Of a stretch of DNA of 64,000 nt, positions 27,402-36,248 are shown in pieces. The stretch is taken from positions 60,847 through 124,846 of the forward strand of contig JAOARD010000034.1 of assembly GCA_025210735.1 (NCBI GenBank), written 5' to 3'. Origin of the DNA: Bacteroidales bacterium. GTDB lineage: Bacteria > Bacteroidota > Bacteroidia > Bacteroidales > UBA6680. Both the position numbers and the translations under genes were made by a program. The notes beneath the pieces were generated by a model. The model was given only the letters and a program-made list of their open reading frames with translations, did no database searches and was not told the origin of the DNA. Each line of letters starts with the position of its first letter. Position 1 is the first letter of the stretch.

Positions 27402-29948
27402 ATGGCAAAGAGTAAAAAGAGCAAAAGCAAAAAAAAGGGAAACCATTTAATCAATCATCTTAAAGATGAACGTATTAAATTTATATTAGGGCTTATTACA
27501 ATACTATTTGGTATATATATGGCTCTGGCCTTTTTCTCATATTTCTTTACATGGAAAGCTGATCAAAGTTTCATTTGGAACAAAGCTGTTTCTGCATCTG
27601 ACATTATTGCAGAAAACTGGACAGGCAAGTACGGAGCCAAATTGGCAAATTCATTAATATTAAAAGGATTTGGTTTATCATCATTTTTTGTTCCATTCCT
27701 TATTATAATAGTTGGTTTAAGACTATTTAATATTAGAAAAATACCACTTAGAAGAACCATACGTTTCTCTCTTTACTTAATGATTATTACATCAATTGCT
27801 CTTGGTTTTATTCTTGGAACAACCGGAGGATATTGGGGTAGTGGTCTTGGTGGTGAATATGGTCTGTTTATTGCCAAATGGATATCATCATTTATAGGGA
27901 AAGTAGGAACTGTATTCTTCCTTATTATAACTACTTGCTCTATACTTATATTCTCAAACAGAGTAGTTTTTGATTTTGCAAAGAAGTTAATTAATAACCT
28001 GTTCGGAAAAAACAGTGATGACAATAAAGATTACTCTAATAATGAGTTTAATGACAGCTCAACAACTTTTACAGAAACAAATACACTAAATAATGATATA
28101 TCAGAAAAAACTGTTGAAGAGAAGATTGTTGAAAAACCTATAAACAGCAACAATACACCTAAAGATAAAAACAATACAGATACAGCACATACTCTTGTTA
28201 TTGAACGACCAGAAGAGGAAGAACAGGTAAATGATAAGATTACAGATGAGCCTGAGCTTATTGTAAATGATAATGATGAAATTGAATTTATTCCTGCAGA
28301 TACACTAGTATCAGAAAATTCTGATAACGGCAATAATCAACCTGAAAAGACAGATGACGAGAATGTATCGTTTGAAATTGCAGAGAAGGTAGAGGAAGAG
28401 ATTCTTGATGAGAAAGATCTCAAGACTAATGAATTCGAGAATTATGACCCCACTCTTGATTTACCAAGTTATCAGGTACCTCCTATAGAGTTATTAGACG
28501 ATCATAAATCGGAAAAAGGAAACCCTACAATTGAAGAGTTAGAGGAGAATAAGAAGACCATTATTGAGACTCTTGAGAACTACAAAATAAAGATACAGAA
28601 TATAAAAGCAACTGTTGGACCAACGGTAACTCTATATGAGATTGTTCCTGCACCGGGAATAAGGATATCTAAGATCAAAAACCTTGAAGATGATATTGCT
28701 CTTAGTCTTGCTGCTCTTGGTATCAGGATTATTGCTCCAATCCCAGGAAAAGGGACAATTGGTATTGAGGTTCCAAACCCAAATCCGGAAATTGTTTCGA
28801 TGAAAACAATCATCAAATCGGCTAAATTCCAAAACAGTAAACATGATTTAGCAATTGCATTAGGAAAAACAGTATCGAGTGAGATATTTACCTTTGATCT
28901 TGCAAAAACACCTCACCTTCTGGTTGCTGGAGCCACTGGTCAGGGTAAATCAGTTGGTCTTAATGCTATATTAGCATCATTATTATACAAAAAACACCCA
29001 TCGCAAATAAAGTTTGTAATGGTAGATCCTAAGAAGGTGGAATTAACGCTATTCTCAAAAATTGAGAAACACTTTCTTGCTAAACTTCCGAACGAAGAGG
29101 AACCTATTATTACTGACACACAGAAAGTGATTAATACTTTAAGTTCATTATGTGTTGAGATGGATTCAAGATACGAGCTATTAAAATCGGCACATGTTCG
29201 TAATATTAAAGAGTACAATAAGAAATTCATTAACCGTGTTTTAAACCCTGAAAAAGGTCACAGATACCTGCCATATATTGTTGTTGTTATTGATGAGTTT
29301 GCAGATCTTATTATGACTGCCGGCAAAGAGGTAGAAATGCCTATTGCCCGTCTTGCGCAGCTTGCCCGTGCTATTGGTATACACCTTATTATTGCCACAC
29401 AGCGTCCTACAACAAATATTATTACCGGAGTAATTAAGGCAAACTTCCCGGCACGTATTGCATTCAGGGTTACAAGTATGATAGACTCAAGAACAATTCT
29501 TGATAGCCCGGGTGCCAATCAGCTTATTGGTAGAGGAGATATGCTATTCTCAAGTGGTAGTGATATCACAAGAATTCAATGTGCTTTTGTAGATACTCCT
29601 GAAATTGAGAGAATAACAGATTTTATAGGAAATCAACGAGGCTACACTTCGGCTCTGCTCTTACCTGAGTTTGAAGAGGAGAATACCGCAGCTAAGGATG
29701 TTGATCTGCAACAAAAGGATGATCTGTTTGAAGATGCAGCAAGGTTAATTGTTATGCAACAACAGGGGTCTACATCTCTTATTCAGAGAAAATTTTCTAT
29801 AGGCTATAACCGTGCAGGAAGAATCATTGATCAACTGGAAGCAGCAGGTATTGTTGGTCCTTTTGAAGGTAGTAAGGCAAGACAGGTTTTAATACCTGAC
29901 GACTACGCTTTGGAACAGTTTTTGAATAGTATGAAGAATCAGAATTAA
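27402..29948 (+). CDS. ftsK: FtsK/SpoIIIE DNA translocase
   Basis: An 848-residue septal DNA pump that moves chromosome termini during division. Four membrane helices lie in about residues 28-200, followed by an acidic Asn/Glu-rich linker (about 205-360), then the alpha domain and the RecA-like motor, with Walker A GATGQGKS near 510 and Walker B VVVIDEFADL near 626. The C-terminal winged-helix gamma domain (about 775-840, STSLIQRKFSIGYNRAGRII) recognises polar chromosome sequences. Full length for Bacteroidota. A LolA-like gene begins 25 nt downstream. Confidence 0.95.
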   Translation: MAKSKKSKSKKKGNHLINHLKDERIKFILGLITILFGIYMALAFFSYFFTWKADQSFIWNKAVSASDIIAENWTGKYGAKLANSLILKGFGLSSFFVPFLIIIVGLRLFNIRKIPLRRTIRFSLYLMIITSIALGFILGTTGGYWGSGLGGEYGLFIAKWISSFIGKVGTVFFLIITTCSILIFSNRVVFDFAKKLINNLFGKNSDDNKDYSNNEFNDSSTTFTETNTLNNDISEKTVEEKIVEKPINSNNTPKDKNNTDTAHTLVIERPEEEEQVNDKITDEPELIVNDNDEIEFIPADTLVSENSDNGNNQPEKTDDENVSFEIAEKVEEEILDEKDLKTNEFENYDPTLDLPSYQVPPIELLDDHKSEKGNPTIEELEENKKTIIETLENYKIKIQNIKATVGPTVTLYEIVPAPGIRISKIKNLEDDIALSLAALGIRIIAPIPGKGTIGIEVPNPNPEIVSMKTIIKSAKFQNSKHDLAIALGKTVSSEIFTFDLAKTPHLLVAGATGQGKSVGLNAILASLLYKKHPSQIKFVMVDPKKVELTLFSKIEKHFLAKLPNEEEPIITDTQKVINTLSSLCVEMDSRYELLKSAHVRNIKEYNKKFINRVLNPEKGHRYLPYIVVVIDEFADLIMTAGKEVEMPIARLAQLARAIGIHLIIATQRPTTNIITGVIKANFPARIAFRVTSMIDSRTILDSPGANQLIGRGDMLFSSGSDITRIQCAFVDTPEIERITDFIGNQRGYTSALLLPEFEEENTAAKDVDLQQKDDLFEDAARLIVMQQQGSTSLIQRKFSIGYNRAGRIIDQLEAAGIVGPFEGSKARQVLIPDDYALEQFLNSMKNQN

Positions 29949-29973
29949 AACAGAAACAATTAGATATACAAAT

Positions 29974-30621
29974 ATGAAGAAGATCACTACAGTAATTTGT
30001 GCAGCAGCAGTATCGTTGTGTGCTTTAGCACAGGATGCTAATCCGGCAAAAGAGCTGCTTGACAAGTTTGCAAATAAAATGAAATCGCATAAATCAATCA
30101 CCGCTAAATTCTCTTTTACATTAGTAAATAAAGCAGAGGATATAAATGATAAGTACGATGGCGAGATTGTTTTACAAAATAATATGTATAAAGTAAATCT
30201 TATGGGAGCCACAGCTTATTGCGATGGTAATATCAGGTGGACTCATATGGTTGAAGAGGGAGATGTAAATATATCGGAACCAGATGCTGACAGTGACGAT
30301 GTAATGGAAAATCCTGACAAAATATTTACTATCTACGAAAAGGGTTTTAAGTACAAAAAGCAACCATCTGTTACTAATGGAAATAAAACTCTGTATGTTG
30401 TTGATCTTTTCCCAAAAAACAGAGATAATGCATATTCAAGAGTAAGATTAATTTTTGATAGCAAGACATTTGCTCCGGATGAGATTATATATTACGCAAA
30501 GGATGGCAACAACTATGTTATAGATATAAAAAGCTTTAACGGAAATAAAATATATCCTAAAAACTTCTTTATTTTCGACAAAACAAAACATCCAGATGTA
30601 GAGATGGTAGATTTAAGATAG
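29974..30621 (+). CDS. LolA-like outer membrane lipoprotein carrier protein
   Basis: A 215-residue periplasmic protein with a signal peptide (about 1-19, ending CALAQ). The repeated short beta strands (SITAKFSFTLVNKAED, YKVNLMGATAYCDGNIRW) match the half-barrel fold of LolA, which ferries lipoproteins from the inner to the outer membrane. An acidic insert (SEPDADSDDVMENP) follows the central strand. In many Bacteroidota this gene follows ftsK, as here, at 25 nt, so co-transcription is likely. Confidence 0.82.
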   Translation: MKKITTVICAAAVSLCALAQDANPAKELLDKFANKMKSHKSITAKFSFTLVNKAEDINDKYDGEIVLQNNMYKVNLMGATAYCDGNIRWTHMVEEGDVNISEPDADSDDVMENPDKIFTIYEKGFKYKKQPSVTNGNKTLYVVDLFPKNRDNAYSRVRLIFDSKTFAPDEIIYYAKDGNNYVIDIKSFNGNKIYPKNFFIFDKTKHPDVEMVDLR

Positions 30622-30726
30622 ACTATAATATACAATAGTATTCTGAAGCATTCGTTTGTTTACAACTACAGGCGAATGCTTTTTCTTTATAATCAAAACG
30701 TTAAGATAACGCAATATAGGTTATTA

Positions 30727-30947
30727 ATGCTCTGTGATCGATTTTGGTTGGTAATACAATCAACACATAACACATATATTATCAATACATTAATCATACT
30801 TAAGAATACAAATCAGTTTCATATATAAAATAACAAACCTCATTTTAATAAATCGGATTATTAATTATCATATATAACAAAATACTTCCTCCATATAAGA
30901 TTATATATAAGTAATTTAACCACCAACCAAATTTTGGTACAGAGCAT
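30727..30947. mobile_element. MITE-like element with 26-nt inverted ends, copy 1
   Basis: A 221-bp AT-rich, non-coding element. The left end (30727-30752) and right end (30922-30947) are imperfect inverted repeats sharing ATGCTCTGT outside and TTTGGTTGGT inside, with an unmatched central block. TATTA flanks both sides (30722-30726 and 30948-30952) as a possible 5-bp target duplication. It lies between convergent genes. Confidence 0.55.
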
Positions 30948-31101
30948 TATTAAATCAAAAATACCCAAACAAAAAACACTACGCATTACAGCAAAACAAT
31001 CTTAATATAAACATGGGTATACACTTGTAGACATTCACGCATCAACTTATAATAATGAGTGTCTGAATACCAATAAACATCGTATTCCTGATGCAACTCA
31101 A

Positions 31102-31321
31102 ATGCTCTGTGATCGATTTTGGTTGGTAGTAAAAACAAACTATAACATCTATGTTATTAATACATTAGTTTTATATTTTAACCCTGAAAACTACTAATAT
31201 AAAATAACATAAAACACTCTCATGAAAAAACCTCATAATCGTCTAACATAACAAAACAGCCTCTCTATACACCCCTTATTATCACCATTTTAACCACCAA
31301 CCAAACTTTGGTACAGAACAT
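31102..31321. mobile_element. MITE-like element with 26-nt inverted ends, copy 2
   Basis: A 220-bp relative of the element at 30727. The left end (31102-31127) is identical to that of copy 1 and the right end (31296-31321) differs at two positions, while the interior has diverged strongly. No target duplication is visible here. Confidence 0.5.
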
Positions 31322-31428
31322 CATTAAACGACAGCTACAGCCCGCAACCACTTGATTTACAAACCAAAAAACAAACAAAAACCCGCATCAAATAATGATA
31401 CGGGTCTTAATTTATATCAGTTCAATGA

Positions 31429-33573
31429 CTACTCGTCTGTTTTAGTCTCCTCTTTAGTGGCTTCTTTTGGGTATTCAACCCTTGCATGATATATATTCAG
31501 AAGTTTCTTTACAAACAGCTCTTTTACAACTCTTATATCTCTTAATGTAAGATCAGAATCATCAAACTGTCCATCCTCCTGTTGCGATGATATTATCCCC
31601 TCCACAAGTTTCTTTATGCTCTCTTCAGTATACTCCTTTAATGTTCTTGATGCTGCTTCAACAGAATCTGCCATCATCAATACAGCTGTCTCTTTTGTAT
31701 TAGGTTTAGGTCCCGGATATGTGAACTTTTTTATATCAACGTCACTTCCCTCCTCCTCTTTAAGGCAGTTATAATAAAAGTATTTAACTATCGAATCTCC
31801 ATGGTGCATCCTGATAAAGTCTCTTACCGGAACAGGAAGTTTATATTTTCGTGCCAGATTCATCCCCTCTGTAACATGACCAATAATCTTCTCAGCACTC
31901 TCAATATTACTCAGCTTATCATGAGGATTAAATCCGGTACCCTGATTCTCTATAAAATATTCAGGATAACTTAACTTTCCAATATCATGATAAAGAGCAC
32001 CGTTTCTCACAAGCAGAGGGTTACCACCAATCTGGTGAATTGCCTCCTCAGCAAGATTAGCAACCTGCATACTGTGCTGGAATGTTCCGGGAGCCTCCTC
32101 AGCAAGCTTACGCAAAAGTGGTTGATTTGTATCAGACAACTCCATTAGTGTAGCATCAGATAAGAAACCAAAAATCTTCTCAAACAGATAAATAAGCGGA
32201 AAAGCTGCAAGAATTAACAATCCGTTTCCGGCAAACCACAATGTCTGCATCCAGTCAATATCAGCAAAACTACCCTCCTTTACTACACTCATTCCAATAA
32301 ACACAGCAAAGTATGTAAGCATAACAAGAATACTTGTCATAAACAGCTTACGTCTGTGATAAAGATTTGTAAGACTATAAATTGCCACAAAACCAGCAAG
32401 GAAATTAATAAATACAAATTCAAAACTATTAGGTGCAAAGAAACCTACAAGCAGAACTGCTGTAAAGTGCGTAAACAGAGCCAAACGACCATCAAAAAAT
32501 ACACGTACAAATATTGGTATTAGAACAAATGGAATAACATAAATATTTATTGTTTGCATCTTGACAGCAAGACCTGACAAAACAACAATAATAACTATCA
32601 GAAACAATATAAATGCTACATGACGCAGGCGCTGAACCAACTCCTTTCTGTAATAAAGCATAAAGAAGAATAACATAAGCACAGTAAGACCAACCAACAA
32701 TACCTGACCAAGCAAAACAAGATACTCATTCCTGTTATCTCCTATCGACTTCTCAAACTCTTTACGCAAAGACTCTATTATAATGAACTTACTATCGTTT
32801 ACCAACTCTCCACGCGATACTATACGCTCACCTTGCTGTATCATACCCCTAAAAAGCGAAATACTATTCAACAATTTCAGCTCACTTTTATCAGATGTAA
32901 CTTTATCATAATTCAGGTTTGCATCAATAAACTTCTCATACGGGAAACTTACAGTAAATTCCTTAAGTATATCACTATATCTTCCTGTAAACTCAACCTC
33001 TTTTGCTCTCTCTTTAACAAAACTATAACTTGTCTGAAATGTATATAACTCATCTACCGACACAACATTATAAACCTTTCCTTCAAGAAGATGCAATTTT
33101 CCGTTCTTCACAAATCGCAACTGTTCCGACTTAAGAATTCCGGTTTTATATATCTGTCCCATTACATCAACAGCAAACTTCACTGCCAACTCTTCAGCCT
33201 CTAAAGCCCTCTTTCTTCTATTCGTTTTTTTCTCAAAAAAATCAGAATCAAGCTCTTTCCTGTCTACAAAATATCCTCTCCACTGCTCAGAAAATATCTT
33301 CTTCATATTTGATATCTGACGCAAACCTATAGAATCATCTCTTCTGAAAAATGGTTTAAAATCTTTTGTAACCTCTCTCTTCTCTACCAATAATTCATCA
33401 CTTGTTTTATAGATAGGAAAATCATTTTGCGCTATCAGATCTTCATGCATCCATGGTCTGCCTTTCTGATACTCATATTTAAACTTTCCCTGACGCGGAA
33501 AGAAATAGACCATTGCAGCAACAGATAGTACAAAAATCAGTACTGTATAAAATTTTTTCATCGGACTACTCAT
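31429..33573 (-). CDS. 7TM-HD phosphodiesterase (PgpH-like)
   Basis: A 714-residue inner-membrane protein of the 7TMR-HD family, whose characterised members (PgpH) hydrolyse cyclic di-AMP. An N-terminal helix and a large extracytoplasmic 7TMR-HDED domain (to about residue 285) are followed by seven hydrophobic segments (about 290-460) and a cytoplasmic HD domain. The metal-binding residues are visible as FQHSMQVANLAEE near 497, LYHDIGKL near 530, and downstream HHGDS. The acidic tail ends in KEETKTDE. It controls a nucleotide signal tied to wall and osmotic homeostasis in other bacteria. Confidence 0.88.
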   Translation of the reverse strand: MSSPMKKFYTVLIFVLSVAAMVYFFPRQGKFKYEYQKGRPWMHEDLIAQNDFPIYKTSDELLVEKREVTKDFKPFFRRDDSIGLRQISNMKKIFSEQWRGYFVDRKELDSDFFEKKTNRRKRALEAEELAVKFAVDVMGQIYKTGILKSEQLRFVKNGKLHLLEGKVYNVVSVDELYTFQTSYSFVKERAKEVEFTGRYSDILKEFTVSFPYEKFIDANLNYDKVTSDKSELKLLNSISLFRGMIQQGERIVSRGELVNDSKFIIIESLRKEFEKSIGDNRNEYLVLLGQVLLVGLTVLMLFFFMLYYRKELVQRLRHVAFILFLIVIIVVLSGLAVKMQTINIYVIPFVLIPIFVRVFFDGRLALFTHFTAVLLVGFFAPNSFEFVFINFLAGFVAIYSLTNLYHRRKLFMTSILVMLTYFAVFIGMSVVKEGSFADIDWMQTLWFAGNGLLILAAFPLIYLFEKIFGFLSDATLMELSDTNQPLLRKLAEEAPGTFQHSMQVANLAEEAIHQIGGNPLLVRNGALYHDIGKLSYPEYFIENQGTGFNPHDKLSNIESAEKIIGHVTEGMNLARKYKLPVPVRDFIRMHHGDSIVKYFYYNCLKEEEGSDVDIKKFTYPGPKPNTKETAVLMMADSVEAASRTLKEYTEESIKKLVEGIISSQQEDGQFDDSDLTLRDIRVVKELFVKKLLNIYHARVEYPKEATKEETKTDE

Positions 33574-33692
33574 AGAGCTCTTTTTATATAGTTTTTCACA
33601 AAAATAATATAATTATTATCTCTACTATTAAAATTATAGTATTCAAAATATTGTTACTTTACACTTCAAATTATAATGCATAAATTAAAAAC

Positions 33693-34154
33693 ATGACATT
33701 ACAAAGCAGCATAAAAAACATCTTAAAAGATAAATGTAACCAATATATTGATAACAAAATAGATATTCTGAAAAATGAGATTAACAGAACCAAAGAGTCA
33801 GTAGCAAATGAGAGTAAAAGTACTGCCGGAGATAAACATGAAACAGGCAGAGCTATGATGCATCTTGAACAGGAAAAAAATGCTGCTCAGTTAAAAAAGC
33901 TTATCGACACAAAAAATATCCTGAACAGAATAGATGCCAGTATACAGTCTGATACTATTGCTTTAGGATCTGTTGTTGAGACAAATCATGGTAACTTTTT
34001 TGTATCAATAAGTGCTGGAAAAATTGAGATAGATAGCAATATCTATTTCGCAATATCGCTGCAATCTCCTATAGGAAATCAATTAAAAGGTAAGAGATAT
34101 AACGATACCTTTACATTTAATACAAAGACATATAAAGTAGTAAATGTGATATAA
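33693..34154 (+). CDS. GreA/GreB-like transcription factor homologue
   Basis: A 153-residue protein with the two-part plan of Gre factors. The N-terminal antiparallel coiled coil (about 1-90) carries ESKSTAGDKHETGRAMMHLEQEK-type sequence at its tip region, and the C-terminal beta domain (about 95-153) resembles the FKBP-like domain (ALGSVVETNHGNFFVSIS). Gre factors enter the RNA polymerase secondary channel. The tip acidic pair typical of cleavage-active GreA is not obvious, so this may be a regulator rather than a cleavage factor. The family is often mislabelled 3-oxoacyl-ACP synthase. Confidence 0.65.
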   Translation: MTLQSSIKNILKDKCNQYIDNKIDILKNEINRTKESVANESKSTAGDKHETGRAMMHLEQEKNAAQLKKLIDTKNILNRIDASIQSDTIALGSVVETNHGNFFVSISAGKIEIDSNIYFAISLQSPIGNQLKGKRYNDTFTFNTKTYKVVNVI

Positions 34155-34156
34155 AA

Positions 34157-34180
34157 AAAGCTCCGTTTTTTCGGAGCTCT
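34157..34180. terminator. Bidirectional terminator
   Basis: AGCTCCG pairs with CGGAGCT around a T6 loop, with an A run on the left, between the Gre-like gene and the convergent DUF1456 gene. Confidence 0.8.
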
Positions 34181-34198
34181 ATATTCTTTGTACAGTAA

Positions 34199-34717
34199 TT
34201 ACCACTTACGTTTAGGTTGGTCTTTACTATCAGGTTTCCATACCTTTCCTTCAGATTTTTTCTGTCCCATCTTAGACCTGTGATCCCTCTTTTTACCAGG
34301 AACCCATACCTTACGATCCTCTTTCTTACGAGGCATCCATACATTATCACCATCGGTATCTCTACCATCCTTTGCTCTGTGCGAAACCCTGTTATCGTTA
34401 CTCTTTCTGCGTTTATTTGAGTCATCCCACTTTCTGTCAGAACCTCTGCCTCCGCCTCTGTTCTTATTAAAAGATCCTCTTGGTGGCTCCTTAGGATTAT
34501 CCTTTGTTCCGCGTAAATATATAACAAGCCCATTCAGGAAATTACGCAATACCTGATCGCCACAAGCTTTATAATTAGGATGATCCTCTGTTCTGAAGAA
34601 AGCTCCCAACTCAGTTTTTGTTATCCTGAAATCAACAAGCTCCAGTATCTTTATTATATCCTCATCACGAAGTTTAAGAGCTACTCTTAACTTCTTTAAT
34701 ACATCATTATTTACCAT
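34199..34717 (-). CDS. DUF1456 family protein with basic C-terminal tail
   Basis: A 172-residue protein starting at the ATG at 34717 (a TTG one codon earlier is less likely). Residues 1-70 match the DUF1456/YehS helical domain (LKKLRVALKLRDEDIIKIL and GAFFRTEDHPNYKACGDQVLRNFLNGL). The remaining 100 residues are a Lys/Arg/Asp-rich, Gly- and Trp-containing low-complexity tail with repeated VWxPxKK-like pieces (VWMPRKKEDRKVWVPGKK). The usual family has two copies of the domain; here the second is replaced by this tail, which looks like a nucleic-acid-binding extension. Confidence 0.75.
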   Translation of the reverse strand: MVNNDVLKKLRVALKLRDEDIIKILELVDFRITKTELGAFFRTEDHPNYKACGDQVLRNFLNGLVIYLRGTKDNPKEPPRGSFNKNRGGGRGSDRKWDDSNKRRKSNDNRVSHRAKDGRDTDGDNVWMPRKKEDRKVWVPGKKRDHRSKMGQKKSEGKVWKPDSKDQPKRKW

Positions 34718-34943
34718 CAACTTTCATTTTCAGCTGCGAAGATAAGCTATTTTTAACTTCTAACAGATAAGAATATCAACTAAATAATAAATTCAGACAG
34801 TTTATTACAATATTACAACTGTATAACATAAAACAATATATCCCACCAGCATGTTACTGTTAATTAAAAAACACTACTTTTGAAAAATCCTTATAAAGGA
34901 GTTTTTGATTAAACAAACAGTACATTTATTTGGTTGTGGTATT

Positions 34944-36194
34944 ATGAACAAGAGTAAAAGAAAAGGGAGAAAAAACAACAGCAATGTTGCCGTTCCGGAT
35001 AAATATAAATTCATTATTCAACTCGGAAAAGCACTACACCAATATGGTGTTCCCTCATATAAGATACAGATATATCTGTCTAGAGTAGCAAAACAGAAAG
35101 ATATAGAAGGAAACTTTATGGATACCCCTACCTGGGTAAACTTTTCATTCTTTGAAGAGGATGACCACACATATAACTATATAGAGTGTGTTCCTCCAGG
35201 AGAACTAAACCTTGGTGCACTATCGCGTGTTGTTGAAATCACAAATAAAGTATTGGATGGTACATTCACCTTTGAGAAAGCCAAGATTGAGATAGAGAAC
35301 CTTGGAAAAAAGAAGAAAAAGAGAAAAGATTTCATACAGTTACTATGTTTCATGATGTCTGCCGGAGCATTCAGCATTATTATGGATACAAGTTGGATAT
35401 CTGCAATTACAGCATCGGTAATGGGAGCCATAGTATTTTTGTATACCCTGCTAAGCAGGAAATCCGGTTATATCAGCACAACACTCGAATCGTTGGCATC
35501 GTTTACAACAACAATATTAACCGGACTATTATCGCTTGTATTTCCCGGCATAGATATATCAATGACAATACTTGCATCTATAATTGTTTTCATACCCGGA
35601 TTAGCTATTACAACTGCACTTGAGGAGATAACTTCAAGAAGTCTTGTTTCCGGTACTGCAAAACTATTTGATGCCCTTATATCGCTGTTTAAGCAGTTCT
35701 TTGGTGTTGTGCTTGGTCTGGCTCTTTTACCTCTTATTGCTGATGTAAATCATGGCGATGTATATAACGACATTCCGCAATGGGTTGACTATATAGCAAT
35801 ACCTCTTCTTGCACTAAGTCTGTTACCTGTATTTCAGGTTCGCAGAAAAGACATGTTACTTGGTGTTGTAATTGGGTTTGCCAGTTTTACAATAACAACC
35901 TTACTTGACTTTACCGGAATAATGCTAAGCATATTTATAGGTACAATATCTGTAGTAATACTTAGCTCGCTATTTAGTAAAATAACAAAATCACCTGAGC
36001 TTGTATTCCTTACACCCGGTATTGTAATGCTTGTTCCCGGAAGTAAAGCCTTTATTGGTTTAAGCACAATGTTCCTTGACCCTTCTGTTTCAGGAAACAG
36101 TAACATGGGTGAGCAGGTAGCATTTATATTTATGGGTATAATCGGTGGATTGATATTCTCCGGAGCATTCACTCATAAACGCATTAGCAGATAA
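34944..36194 (+). CDS. ThrE-family threonine/serine exporter-like protein
   Basis: A 416-residue inner-membrane protein of the ThrE/DUF1212 family, which exports threonine and serine in characterised cases. I prefer the ATG at 34944 to an upstream TTG at 34905. The N-terminal cytoplasmic domain (about 15-125, KFIIQLGKALHQYGVPSYKI) corresponds to ThrE_1 and is followed by about ten membrane helices combining ThrE_1 and ThrE_2 regions (SVVILSSLFSKITKSPELVFLTPGIVMLVPG). The two parts are fused in one polypeptide, as in actinobacterial ThrE. A perfect hairpin follows. Confidence 0.82.
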   Translation: MNKSKRKGRKNNSNVAVPDKYKFIIQLGKALHQYGVPSYKIQIYLSRVAKQKDIEGNFMDTPTWVNFSFFEEDDHTYNYIECVPPGELNLGALSRVVEITNKVLDGTFTFEKAKIEIENLGKKKKKRKDFIQLLCFMMSAGAFSIIMDTSWISAITASVMGAIVFLYTLLSRKSGYISTTLESLASFTTTILTGLLSLVFPGIDISMTILASIIVFIPGLAITTALEEITSRSLVSGTAKLFDALISLFKQFFGVVLGLALLPLIADVNHGDVYNDIPQWVDYIAIPLLALSLLPVFQVRRKDMLLGVVIGFASFTITTLLDFTGIMLSIFIGTISVVILSSLFSKITKSPELVFLTPGIVMLVPGSKAFIGLSTMFLDPSVSGNSNMGEQVAFIFMGIIGGLIFSGAFTHKRISR

Positions 36195-36200
36195 AAAATC

Positions 36201-36222
36201 AGGGATGCAATATTGCATCCCT
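36201..36222. terminator. Perfect 22-nt palindromic terminator
   Basis: AGGGATGCAA pairs with TTGCATCCCT around TA. The T run lies on the minus strand, so it mainly terminates the S41 peptidase gene, but it also sits at the end of the ThrE-like gene. Confidence 0.85.
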
Positions 36223-36248
36223 ACACATATATTATCCTTTTAAGCCAA

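Noticed and set aside
30727..31321. Invertible promoter flanked by inverted repeats
   Set aside because: The elements lie between two convergent genes, where a promoter switch would serve no visible gene, and no invertase gene is nearby.
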